From: DATJHM01 sp035493895
Lineage (GTDB): Bacteria > Chloroflexota > Ktedonobacteria > Ktedonobacterales > Ktedonobacteraceae
Assembly (NCBI GenBank): GCA_035493895.1
Contig: DATJHM010000315.1
Coordinates: 1-5,485 of the forward strand
DNA length: 5,485 nt
Reading direction: 5' to 3'
Shown here: piece after piece, positions 1 through 5,198 of the stretch
Position numbering within the stretch: the first letter of the stretch is position 1
How the letters are laid out: each line of letters opens with the position of its first letter
Translations under genes and position numbers: made by a program
Notes under the pieces: model-generated
What the model was told of the DNA's origin: nothing
The model's input: only the letters and a program-made list of their open reading frames with translations
Database searches by the model: none

Positions 1-247
1 TCTGCATCAACCGAAGAAAGGATGAGCTATTGGAGAGGGCTAATGGGGGGCCGGGCGAGACAAGCCCGCCTCCTCCCTGTGGTGTTGAATGGAACCGGAT
101 TGTTCCTGGCAATGGGGGACAGAAGTTCCCCACCCTCGAAGAAAAGCAGAGGTAGGGGCCGCGGTTTATCCCTGCCCGCGAGCCCCACCAGCCCTCTTAT
201 TTCCGTGACATTGCAAACAAGCCGCAACTCTACGGAAATGCTCTTCG
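1..247. other. Hairpin-rich intergenic region without a convincing gene
   Basis: No reading frame here has a convincing start, SD site or recognisable product. The stretch contains a run of short inverted repeats. G-rich 45-50 pairs with C-rich 70-75 and continues as CGGGC 52-56 with GCCCG 64-68. GGAAC 91-95 pairs with GTTCC 102-106. 113-120 pairs with 125-132 around an AGAA loop. GGGGCCGCGG 155-164 pairs with 176-186 with one bulged A. A further pair, 199-206 with 232-239, is listed separately. This looks like an array of small dispersed intergenic repeats or structured 3' ends rather than coding sequence. One frame (3-152) stays open from the window edge and could be the tail of an upstream gene, but nothing in it is recognisable. 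Confidence 0.5.
199..239 (-). terminator. Possible 3'-end stem-loop of the lipoprotein gene
   Basis: ATTTCCGT (199-206) and ACGGAAAT (232-239) are perfect 8-bp complements. An inner TTGC/GCAA pair (211-214 with 224-227) makes a nested stem. The stem begins 8 bases after the stop codon of the minus-strand lipoprotein gene, where a 3'-end structure is expected. No T-run follows on the minus strand, so a classical intrinsic terminator is not supported. It may instead protect the mRNA 3' end. An 8-bp pair with a 25-nt loop can also arise by chance. Confidence 0.3.
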
Positions 248-1561
248 CTAGCGGGTCGTCCAGCCTGCAATGGCGATCGTATCGTTCGTCGCGATGAAGC
301 GTATGGGCGTACCGCCGTTGAACGGGCCAACATAGGCCTCACTGGCTCCCTGTAGCGGACGATTGACCGCCGCATAGAAGGCCCCACTGCGCGAGACATT
401 TGCCCACGCTGTATGTATATCAGCCAGCACGATATGACCATGTAGCAGCGATGTCAGATCTGTGCCAGCAAGATTCATCTTCCACAGGCCGTCCTGTGGA
501 CCTACCAGGTAGGTAGAGTCTCTCACCACCAGGAGGAGCGTCTGATTGGCAAGACGAGTCTGTACGACGGCATGAACATGACTCCCGTAAATGAGGCGGA
601 GCGTGCCTCCATTTGCTGCCTGGGCCGTGATAAGGCTTGGTGACAGCTGCTGATGTTGCGATCCAGAAAGCACATCAGCGCACTGGCTGAGAATGAGCGT
701 CTGCCCATCGGGCGTCAGGTTCATATCCCAGAGGTTCCCGACAATGGAGGCAATCTCTCGACTATTCTTATCAGCAGGTGCCATCACATTCAGCGCGTAG
801 ACGTTATTGTAGAGTGCCATCATTGGCGGCGCGTAGATGGTATAGTAGACTTGCGTATTGCCAGACCATGCCTCGAGCTGAATAGCCACATGCTCGCCGG
901 AGTGCGCGATGGTTTGCACATGCCCGTTGCTCAGATTAAGCAAACGCACAACCGGACCAGCGGGTCCACCCTGAGCAGGAGGCTCTTCAAAGACTGCAAG
1001 TTGTTGATTGGGCGACCAGAGCAGGTTCGTCAGGTTACTCGGCGCGCCAGTACGTTGCGGATAGCAGTACAGTGTCTGCAACCCCTGACCATCTTTGCGA
1101 ATCATCTGAAGCTTGCGACCAGAGAGGAAAAGCACATATTGCCCATCCGTCGAAACCTGAGCATTGGTCAGAGCAACCTGAGCATTGCCGGAAACGCTTA
1201 CTAATGTCGCCGTCTGCCTCGTAAAGACATCATAGCTTTTCAGCATACTCTTCGTTGAGGATGTATCGACATAGACCACTACCTGATGGTTGCCAGCCGC
1301 CAGCGGTGCCGTCACGGCTGGACGCCCCTGTCCATTCGCCGGACAACTCGTCTGTGTCGGAGGCATCGCTTTCGTTATGATGCTAGCGGCCATAACTCCA
1401 CGGCTGGTACTGACCGCCGTCGTGTCCACACCTGCACTCTGTGAGCCACAAGCCGGGAGGAGCACCAGCAACGCACTACTGACCAGAAGAAGCAACGTGG
1501 TTATAAGGGTACGTCGCCGTACAAGAGCCGTACGTCGCTGTACGTTGTAGAGTGCTTTCAT
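248..1561 (-). CDS. Secreted lipoprotein with TolB/WD40-like beta-propeller repeats
   Basis: This 437-residue protein has an Arg-rich N-terminus (R9-R17), a hydrophobic segment at about 19-35, and a lipobox LPAC at 35-38. Signal peptidase II would therefore cleave before C38 and leave a lipid-anchored extracytoplasmic protein. The mature part contains repeated strand-turn motifs of the kind seen in TolB/PD40 propellers: STDGQYVLFLSG near 137-148, SPNQQLAVFEEP near 183-194, TPDGQTLILSQ near 283-293 and SRSGAFYAAVN near 390-400. No catalytic motif is visible. The fold is inferred from these repeats, and the function (binding, sensing or scaffolding at the cell surface) is unknown. The ATG at 1561 is preceded by AGAAAGGA (1570-1577) with an 8-nt spacer, which supports the start. 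Codons 7-20 contain a 21-bp tandem duplication. The gene is divergent from the methyltransferase. Confidence 0.85.
   Translation of the reverse strand: MKALYNVQRRTALVRRRTLITTLLLLVSSALLVLLPACGSQSAGVDTTAVSTSRGVMAASIITKAMPPTQTSCPANGQGRPAVTAPLAAGNHQVVVYVDTSSTKSMLKSYDVFTRQTATLVSVSGNAQVALTNAQVSTDGQYVLFLSGRKLQMIRKDGQGLQTLYCYPQRTGAPSNLTNLLWSPNQQLAVFEEPPAQGGPAGPVVRLLNLSNGHVQTIAHSGEHVAIQLEAWSGNTQVYYTIYAPPMMALYNNVYALNVMAPADKNSREIASIVGNLWDMNLTPDGQTLILSQCADVLSGSQHQQLSPSLITAQAANGGTLRLIYGSHVHAVVQTRLANQTLLLVVRDSTYLVGPQDGLWKMNLAGTDLTSLLHGHIVLADIHTAWANVSRSGAFYAAVNRPLQGASEAYVGPFNGGTPIRFIATNDTIAIAGWTTR
1509..1543 (-). repeat. 21-bp tandem duplication in the signal-peptide n-region
   Basis: GTACGTCGCCGTAC (1509-1522) and GTACGTCGCTGTAC (1530-1543) differ at one base and lie exactly 21 bp apart. 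In the protein they give two heptads, VQRRTAL (7-13) and VRRRTLI (14-20). The duplication keeps the frame and doubles the basic residues ahead of the hydrophobic core of the signal peptide. Confidence 0.7.
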
Positions 1562-1641
1562 CTTGAAAGTCCTTTCTCGTCATCCAGGAAATTCATCCCT
1601 ACCTGATCTACTCCATTCCATTAGAAGAGACGCAAAAAACA

Positions 1642-1656
1642 GGCAAAGGTTTTGCC
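1642..1656. promoter_or_regulatory. Palindrome GGCAAA-GGT-TTTGCC, possible operator of the lipoprotein gene
   Basis: The arms GGCAAA (1642-1647) and TTTGCC (1651-1656) are perfect inverted copies around GGT. The left arm is also the candidate -35 box of the minus-strand lipoprotein promoter, so a protein bound here would block RNA polymerase. Six-bp arms are expected once or twice by chance in this much noncoding DNA, so position is the main argument. Confidence 0.35.
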
Positions 1657-1832
1657 AAAACACATGAAATTCGTCACAGTACACTCACAAATTACGCCCT
1701 CTTCGAGAGAGTGCGAGCGACACAATTGCTTACACCATTGACAAAAGTCAGGCCTATTCCTCAATTTTTGTGCAGTTTCCCCTTCTAACAGCACAACCAC
1801 CTGCAGGAAACCAGAAAAGCAGTATCCCCAAA

Positions 1833-1856
1833 CGTTTTCTTTAGTAAAGAATAACG
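1833..1856. promoter_or_regulatory. 24-bp near-perfect palindrome upstream of the methyltransferase, operator candidate
   Basis: The core TTCTTTA-G-TAAAGAA (1837-1851) is a perfect 7-bp inverted repeat around one base. It is flanked by CGTT (1833-1836) and AACG (1853-1856), which also pair and leave only T1852 unmatched. That gives 11 paired bases per arm. It lies 47 bp upstream of the methyltransferase start. The short centre and AT-rich arms fit a DNA operator for a dimeric regulator better than a terminator. I cannot assign a regulator family. Confidence 0.5.
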
Positions 1857-1903
1857 AGAAAATAAAAACATCTCAAGCATTTATTTAGAAGGTGAGACCT
1901 GCT

Positions 1904-2653
1904 ATGAGCACAGTTCCCTGGTACCAGAACTTCTTTGGCGACGACTACATCCGTATTTATCTCCCCTTTCTCCCGGCGCACAGAACCGAGCAAGATGTGG
2001 CAAATATCCTGGAACTCTTGCCCCTCCCTCCACAAAGCCAGATCCTTGATCTCTGTTGCGGCCAGGGACGCCACGCAATCCCCCTCGCCAGAGCTGGCTA
2101 TCAACTCACCGGACTCGATCTCAGCCAACCTCTGCTCGAACTGGCTATCGATGAAGCAAACCGTCAGGATGTGGAGATCACCTGGCTCCAAAGCGATATG
2201 AGAGAGATCCCATTTGAACAAACTTTTGATGCGGTCATCAATATTTTCACTTCTTTTGGTTATCTGGAGAACGAGGAAGAGGATCTTCACGTCCTTGAAC
2301 AGGTGGCCAAATCCTTGAAGCCCGCAGGACTCTTTCTCTTAGAGACCGTCTACCAACCCAAAGTGCTCCGGGCCTTCACCCCTCACAGCATCATCCGCTA
2401 CCCCGACGGCATGCTTGTCCTTGAGGAACGCCAGATCGATCTACGCACCAGTCGCAACGAAGTACACCTCACGCTCCTCTACCCGGATGGCTCACAGGGG
2501 AAACAATATCAATCGATGCGCATCTACACGCTGACAGAACTGACCCATATGCTCGAGGCGTCCGGCTTTGAGGTTCAGGCATACTATGGCGACCTGGACC
2601 GCCGCCCACTCAGCCTGGATAGCCGTCTGGTTATTCTCAGCCGCCGCTTGTAG
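1904..2653 (+). CDS. Class I SAM-dependent methyltransferase
   Basis: This 249-residue protein has the class I Rossmann methyltransferase motifs in order. Motif I (SAM-binding glycine loop) is ILDLCCGQGRH at 47-57. The acidic ribose-binding end of strand 2 is in GLDLS at 70-74. D98 (QSDMREIPF) is the likely adenine-contacting residue. FDAVINIFTSFGYL at 108-121 is motif IV, and LKPAG at 138-142 is the usual post-strand-5 turn. Residues 160-207 form a beta-rich insertion, and TLTELTHMLEASGFEV near 209-224 is a common C-terminal helix and strand of this superfamily. The acceptor substrate cannot be read from the sequence. I chose the ATG at 1904 because AGAAGGTGA (1887-1895) is a good SD 8 nt upstream. 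A GTG at 1892 is in frame and would add four residues, but it lies inside that SD. The gene appears to be monocistronic. Confidence 0.88.
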   Translation: MSTVPWYQNFFGDDYIRIYLPFLPAHRTEQDVANILELLPLPPQSQILDLCCGQGRHAIPLARAGYQLTGLDLSQPLLELAIDEANRQDVEITWLQSDMREIPFEQTFDAVINIFTSFGYLENEEEDLHVLEQVAKSLKPAGLFLLETVYQPKVLRAFTPHSIIRYPDGMLVLEERQIDLRTSRNEVHLTLLYPDGSQGKQYQSMRIYTLTELTHMLEASGFEVQAYYGDLDRRPLSLDSRLVILSRRL

Positions 2654-2700
2654 AGGCCCTGCTTGCCTGCACCTGATGCGGTGTGCATACGTTATCGCTC

Positions 2701-2737
2701 GTCTGGTTATCGTTTGCGCCGCCATATAACCACAGAC
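2701..2737 (+). terminator. Stem-loop downstream of the methyltransferase
   Basis: GTCT-GGTTAT (2701-2710) pairs with ATAACC (2726-2731) and AGAC (2734-2737), a 10-bp stem with a two-base bulge and a 15-nt loop. It begins 47 bp after the methyltransferase stop and ends just before the next promoter, the right place for a 3'-end structure. No T-run follows, so a classical intrinsic terminator is not shown. Confidence 0.35.
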
Positions 2738-2815
2738 GCTATAGACTGGCAGTTATCGAATGCGCTATAATGAGCTAAACCGCCAGCGTAAAGCAGTTGT
2801 ATGGACGCAAACGAT
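2706..2815. repeat. Three copies of ATCGNNTGCG around the promoter
   Basis: GTTATCGTTTGCGC (2706-2719) and GTTATCGAATGCGC (2752-2765) match at 12 of 14 positions. The second abuts the TATAAT box. CGCAAACGAT (2806-2815) is the exact inverse of 2709-2718. The three sites are about 46-50 bp apart and would lie near -64, -18 and +33 relative to the inferred start. A shorter GTTATCG is also present at 2691-2697. This pattern suggests binding sites for one regulator, which I cannot identify. Confidence 0.45.
2742..2771 (+). promoter_or_regulatory. Sigma70-type promoter for the small protein and mutY
   Basis: TATAAT at 2766-2771 is a perfect -10 box. TAGACT at 2742-2747 matches four of six -35 positions at an 18-bp spacing. 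Transcription would start near 2778 and leave a leader of about 148 nt before the GTG at 2926. Copies of an ATCGNNTGCG motif lie upstream of, inside and downstream of the promoter. Confidence 0.5.
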
Positions 2816-2820
2816 GGTGG

Positions 2821-2861
2821 GCTCATAGTAGCTCTCTCGCTCGTCGAATCCTGCTATGAGC
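2821..2861 (+). promoter_or_regulatory. Long stem in the mRNA leader
   Basis: GCTCATAG (2821-2828) and CTATGAGC (2854-2861) are perfect 8-bp complements. Pairing continues inward for three more pairs (T-G, A-T, G-C), giving an 11-bp stem with a 19-nt loop. It lies in the inferred leader between the promoter and the GTG at 2926. It could act in attenuation or mRNA stability, or be an early terminator. No T-run follows, and no known riboswitch is recognised. Confidence 0.4.
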
Positions 2862-2925
2862 AACAAGATGGCCTGTTTCATGGGAAATAGTGCTTATCAA
2901 ACCAGAATAAGGAAGGTACATAACC

Positions 2926-3225
2926 GTGCCGTGGTGTAGATTTTTTATTCCAAAGATTGCTTCATCGAACGTCAAAGCCGATGATCCAGATCTCAATGAT
3001 CACATTATGTACGCAAAATGCGTTAAAGGTCATGTGATACGTGATGCTCAGGACTGGATTCTGTGCGAGAACCTGCCCGCCTCGGATGCAAAATGTTGGA
3101 AAGAAGGCGGGGACACCATTTTCTCGTTACGCGAGCGTGCACGCAAAGAGGTAACGGTCGTTCAGAATGGTACTACCACCCAGAAGACTGTACCCGATGC
3201 CACACCGTCGCGCAAGGGTAAATGA
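2926..3225 (+). CDS. Small cysteine-containing hypothetical protein upstream of mutY
   Basis: I do not recognise this 99-residue protein. It has four cysteines (C4, C32, C47, C57) and H36 in a CVKGH segment. C32, H36, C47 and C57 could form a metal site, but the spacing matches no zinc-finger pattern I know. The last 20 or so residues are polar and look disordered. It has no signal peptide or membrane segment. The GTG start is supported by AAGGAAGG (2909-2916) at a 9-nt spacing, and the first ATG in frame is not until codon 28. The stop is 6 bp before the mutY start, so the two are probably co-transcribed and perhaps translationally coupled. The first third is visibly more AT-rich than mutY. 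The gene could be lineage-specific. A spurious frame is less likely given the good SD and tight spacing. Confidence 0.6.
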   Translation: MPWCRFFIPKIASSNVKADDPDLNDHIMYAKCVKGHVIRDAQDWILCENLPASDAKCWKEGGDTIFSLRERARKEVTVVQNGTTTQKTVPDATPSRKGK

Positions 3226-3231
3226 GGCGGC

Positions 3232-4215
3232 ATGAGTAAAGCGTCACCGTCCTCATCTCAGCCATCTCAGCCTACGTCTGCTCTCTTAGAACGCGTCCAT
3301 TCGTCTCTTCTCAGTTGGTACGCAGCAGAACAGCGTCATCTCCCCTGGCGAACAACGAGTGACCCTTACGCCATTCTTGTTTCTGAGATCATGCTTCAGC
3401 AAACTCAGGTCGACCGCGTCCTGCCCAAATACCAGCAATTCCTGGCCGCTTTCCCCACTTTGACCGCGCTGGCAGAGGCTCCAACTGCCGACGTCATTGC
3501 CGCCTGGGTTCCTCTCGGCTACAATATGCGCGCGGTCCGTCTCCAGTCTATCGCCCGCCAGGTCATCTCCGAATACGCTGGACGCATTCCAGATACAATC
3601 GACGCACTGCTCACGCTGAAGGGGATCGGTCGCTATACCGCTGGCGCTATTGCTTGCTTTGCCTATCGTAAACCGGTCGCGACGGTCGATACCAATATTC
3701 GTCGCGTACTCCATCGCATCTTCCTGGGCCTGGAACATCCTGAGCCCAAAGCCAACGATGCCCAGATGCTCACATTGGCCGAGCAAGTACTTCCCCACGA
3801 CGCTGCCTATAACTGGAACCAGGCTCTCATGGACCTGGGAGCAACCATTTGCACCAGCAATTCTCCACAATGCACACAATGCCCTATGCAGGATAGTTGT
3901 CAGGCGTTTGCAGAAATGAGCCAGTATAGCCTTTTTCCCTCCGGGACCGTCCTACGCCAACTGCGTAAGGTCGCTGAGAAAAAAGCTCCCTATAAGGCCC
4001 AGCCCTTTACCAGTTCAAATCGCTATTTTCGAGGTCGTATCGTCGATCTGCTCCGTGCTTTACCGGCTGACCAGCGCATCTCACTACGTGAACTGGGACC
4101 AAAGATCAAATCTGACTTTTCTGAGGATGAGCTCACGTGGCTACAACGGATTGTGGCTGGGTTAGTAAAAGATGGCTTGCTCAACGCGACTGAGGATGGC
4201 GTACGACTTCCCTGA
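3232..4215 (+). CDS. mutY: A/G-specific adenine DNA glycosylase, short MutY type
   Basis: This is an HhH-GPD base-excision repair enzyme of 327 residues that removes adenine mispaired with guanine or 8-oxoguanine. The MutY signature SEIMLQQTQV (51-60) contains the catalytic glutamate E52. The helix-hairpin-helix is LKGIGRYTAGAI at 129-140, and the catalytic aspartate D153 sits in VDTNIRRVL (152-160). A [4Fe-4S] cluster loop follows, C207-X6-C214-X2-C217-X5-C223. The C-terminal part (about 265-327) is a short winged-helix-like segment instead of the NUDIX-like 8-oxoG-reading domain of E. coli MutY. From memory, short actinobacterial MutY proteins share this arrangement and the DTN sequence. 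The Ser/Pro-rich first 16 residues look disordered. The SD is a modest GAGG (3224-3227) overlapping the stop of the preceding gene, which suggests coupling. All catalytic and cluster residues are present. Confidence 0.93.
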   Translation: MSKASPSSSQPSQPTSALLERVHSSLLSWYAAEQRHLPWRTTSDPYAILVSEIMLQQTQVDRVLPKYQQFLAAFPTLTALAEAPTADVIAAWVPLGYNMRAVRLQSIARQVISEYAGRIPDTIDALLTLKGIGRYTAGAIACFAYRKPVATVDTNIRRVLHRIFLGLEHPEPKANDAQMLTLAEQVLPHDAAYNWNQALMDLGATICTSNSPQCTQCPMQDSCQAFAEMSQYSLFPSGTVLRQLRKVAEKKAPYKAQPFTSSNRYFRGRIVDLLRALPADQRISLRELGPKIKSDFSEDELTWLQRIVAGLVKDGLLNATEDGVRLP

Positions 4216-4220
4216 TCGCC

Positions 4221-4256
4221 ATTCTCGTTTGTTGCGTCTCGTCGCGCACGGAGAAT
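4221..4256 (+). terminator. Weak stem-loop just after mutY
   Basis: ATTCTC (4221-4226) pairs with GAGAAT (4251-4256), with an inner TGCG/CGCA pair (4233-4236 with 4245-4248). It begins 5 bp after the mutY stop, where a terminator is expected. There is no T-run, and arms of this size can be chance. Confidence 0.25.
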
Positions 4257-4264
4257 TGCGCTTT

Positions 4265-4296
4265 GCAGATCACTAACGTTTTTCGCTACGATCTGC
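4265..4296. other. 7-bp inverted repeat enclosing the first 12-bp repeat copy
   Basis: GCAGATC (4265-4271) and GATCTGC (4290-4296) are perfect inverted copies separated by 18 bp. The interval holds the first TTTTTCGCTACG copy, whose last base is shared with the right arm. It ends one base before the palindrome on the PIG-L -35 box. It could be a split operator or a 3' hairpin of the mutY mRNA. Confidence 0.3.
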
Positions 4297-4312
4297 TTTG
4301 AGAATACTCAAA
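4297..4312. promoter_or_regulatory. Palindrome TTTGAG-AATA-CTCAAA on the -35 box, operator candidate
   Basis: Perfect 6-bp arms (4297-4302 and 4307-4312) surround AATA. The left arm includes most of the -35 hexamer of the PIG-L promoter, so binding here would be expected to repress. Arms of this length also occur by chance, and support comes from the exact placement. Confidence 0.4.
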
Positions 4313-4326
4313 CGATCGTGTATACT
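4298..4326 (+). promoter_or_regulatory. Sigma70-type promoter of the PIG-L gene
   Basis: TTGAGA (4298-4303) and TATACT (4321-4326) each match consensus at five of six positions, and the spacer is exactly 17 bp. Transcription would start near 4333, leaving a leader of about 50 nt. This is the best promoter in the window. Confidence 0.7.
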
Positions 4327-4363
4327 GAAGGCTGATATTTTTCGCTACGGCTGACAGAACTAC

Positions 4364-4379
4364 TGCATGGAGGAATGCA
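4364..4379 (+). promoter_or_regulatory. SD site displayed in a small hairpin loop
   Basis: TGCAT (4364-4368) and ATGCA (4375-4379) pair around the six-base loop GGAGGA, which is the SD of the PIG-L gene. The SD lies 8 nt before the GTG start at 4383 and decides that start. An ATG at 4375 is too close to the SD and stops after eight codons. Confidence 0.5.
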
Positions 4380-4382
4380 TCA

Positions 4383-5198
4383 GTGCAACTCACAAGCTTA
4401 AACGATATTACGACACAACATAGACATATTTTTCTCTCTCCACACTTTGACGATGTCGTCTATTCCTGTGGAGGGACTCTGGGCGTACAGATTAGCAGTG
4501 GTATACGCCCCCTGGTGATTACGGTCTTTGGCGGCGTCCCTGCCACTAATCTGACTCCCAGCGCGTTCGCTATTCAGGCCAATCGCGGTATGGGTCTTGA
4601 TCTCAGCAAGGGCATGCATCTCGCCGTCGAGCAGAGGCGCAAGGAAGATGCGGCTGCCCTCGATTACATCGGCGCTGACTATCTCTGGCTGGACTACCAG
4701 GATGCCGTCTATCGCGGCAATCCTCCTTACTATACCAGCGAAGCGCAATTAATTGGCGGCGATATTCACCATGATGATCTCTGGATCGATCAGGAGCTTT
4801 CACAGACGTTGATCTCCCTGGCTGAACGCCTCCCTGATGCCGCCTGGTATGCGCCACTCGGTGTCGGACGTCACGTCGATCACCAGATCGTCTGCTCGGC
4901 CGCCGATCGCCTGATCCAGCGCAATGTGAAGGTCTATCTTTACGAAGAGTTTCCCTATGTGGCTCAAAAAGGGGCCTTAGCGGCTCGCCAGCACGAGCTG
5001 GGCCTGACACTGGAGCCCGCACTGGTCGAGATGTCAGAGATGCTTCCCCTGCGTCTGGAAGCCTCTGCAATCTATGCCTCTCGTACCACTGCCGATTTTG
5101 GCAGCAAAGAGGCAATGTTTCAGACGATGACTGACTACAGCCACAGCCTGCGCCCGGTTGAGACAATTCATCTGGAACGCTACTGGCAGGTACGTTAA
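4383..5198 (+). CDS. PIG-L family (LmbE-like) zinc-dependent deacetylase
   Basis: This is a 271-residue protein of the PIG-L/LmbE family, metal-dependent amidohydrolases that remove N-acetyl groups, usually from GlcNAc-type sugars. SPHFDDVVYSCGG (19-31) is the first family motif, with H21 and D24 as zinc ligands and D23 as general base by analogy with MshB. EQRRKEDAAAL (83-93) is the conserved Arg/Glu helix. GRHVDHQIV (162-170) is the HxDH motif, with H167 as the third zinc ligand and H164 as a catalytic histidine. The substrate is unknown. Thiol-cofactor precursors, cell-wall or antibiotic glycans are all possible, and no sugar or thiol genes lie nearby. No signal peptide is seen, so it is probably cytoplasmic. 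The GTG start is supported by GGAGGA at an 8-nt spacing, and the first in-frame ATG lies well inside the fold. It has its own promoter. Confidence 0.9.
   Translation: MQLTSLNDITTQHRHIFLSPHFDDVVYSCGGTLGVQISSGIRPLVITVFGGVPATNLTPSAFAIQANRGMGLDLSKGMHLAVEQRRKEDAAALDYIGADYLWLDYQDAVYRGNPPYYTSEAQLIGGDIHHDDLWIDQELSQTLISLAERLPDAAWYAPLGVGRHVDHQIVCSAADRLIQRNVKVYLYEEFPYVAQKGALAARQHELGLTLEPALVEMSEMLPLRLEASAIYASRTTADFGSKEAMFQTMTDYSHSLRPVETIHLERYWQVR

Larger units (their letters stand above)
1562..1903. promoter_or_regulatory. Divergent intergenic control region
   Basis: This gap separates the minus-strand lipoprotein from the plus-strand methyltransferase and should hold both promoters. It is more AT-rich than its flanking genes, and no coding frame was found. 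For the lipoprotein, a weak -35/-10 pair can be read on the minus strand as TTTGCC (1642-1647) and TCTAAT (1620-1625), 16 bp apart. For the methyltransferase, TTGACA at 1738-1743 is a perfect -35, but only poor -10 matches lie 16-17 bp downstream. AATAAA at 1861-1866 is a weak alternative -10. Two palindromes in the gap are listed separately. Confidence 0.45.
4279..4349 (+). repeat. 12-bp direct repeat TTTTTCGCTACG flanking the PIG-L promoter
   Basis: Identical 12-bp copies lie at 4279-4290 and 4338-4349, 59 bp apart. One is just upstream of the -35 box and the other a few bases after the inferred transcription start. A 12-bp identity is very unlikely by chance in a 167-bp gap. The placement on both sides of a promoter suggests paired regulator-binding sites, possibly with DNA looping. 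Confidence 0.6.

Noticed and set aside
653..1204. 183-codon open frame on the plus strand
   Set aside because: It lies wholly antisense to the lipoprotein gene, has no recognisable motif, and reads as a shadow frame. The minus-strand protein has a signal peptide, lipobox and SD.
1768..1811. Two interleaved inverted repeats (TTGTGC/GCACAA and GTTTCC/GGAAAC) with pseudoknot topology
   Set aside because: Six-bp pairs at these distances are expected several times by chance in a 340-bp gap, and it is not clear that this stretch is transcribed.
1892..1903. Upstream GTG as the methyltransferase start
   Set aside because: The GTG lies inside the best SD, which is correctly spaced for the ATG at 1904. 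The extra four residues add nothing recognisable.
2676..2729. 17-codon hydrophobic ATG frame after the methyltransferase
   Set aside because: It has no SD, is very short, and overlaps the stem-loop at 2701-2737.
3286..3879. 197-codon open frame on the minus strand
   Set aside because: It is antisense to the catalytic part of mutY, with no domain or SD.
4443..4457. PHFDD instead of PHPDD in the PIG-L motif looked unusual
   Set aside because: The third position varies in this family (PHxDD), and the metal and base residues H21, D23 and D24 are intact.
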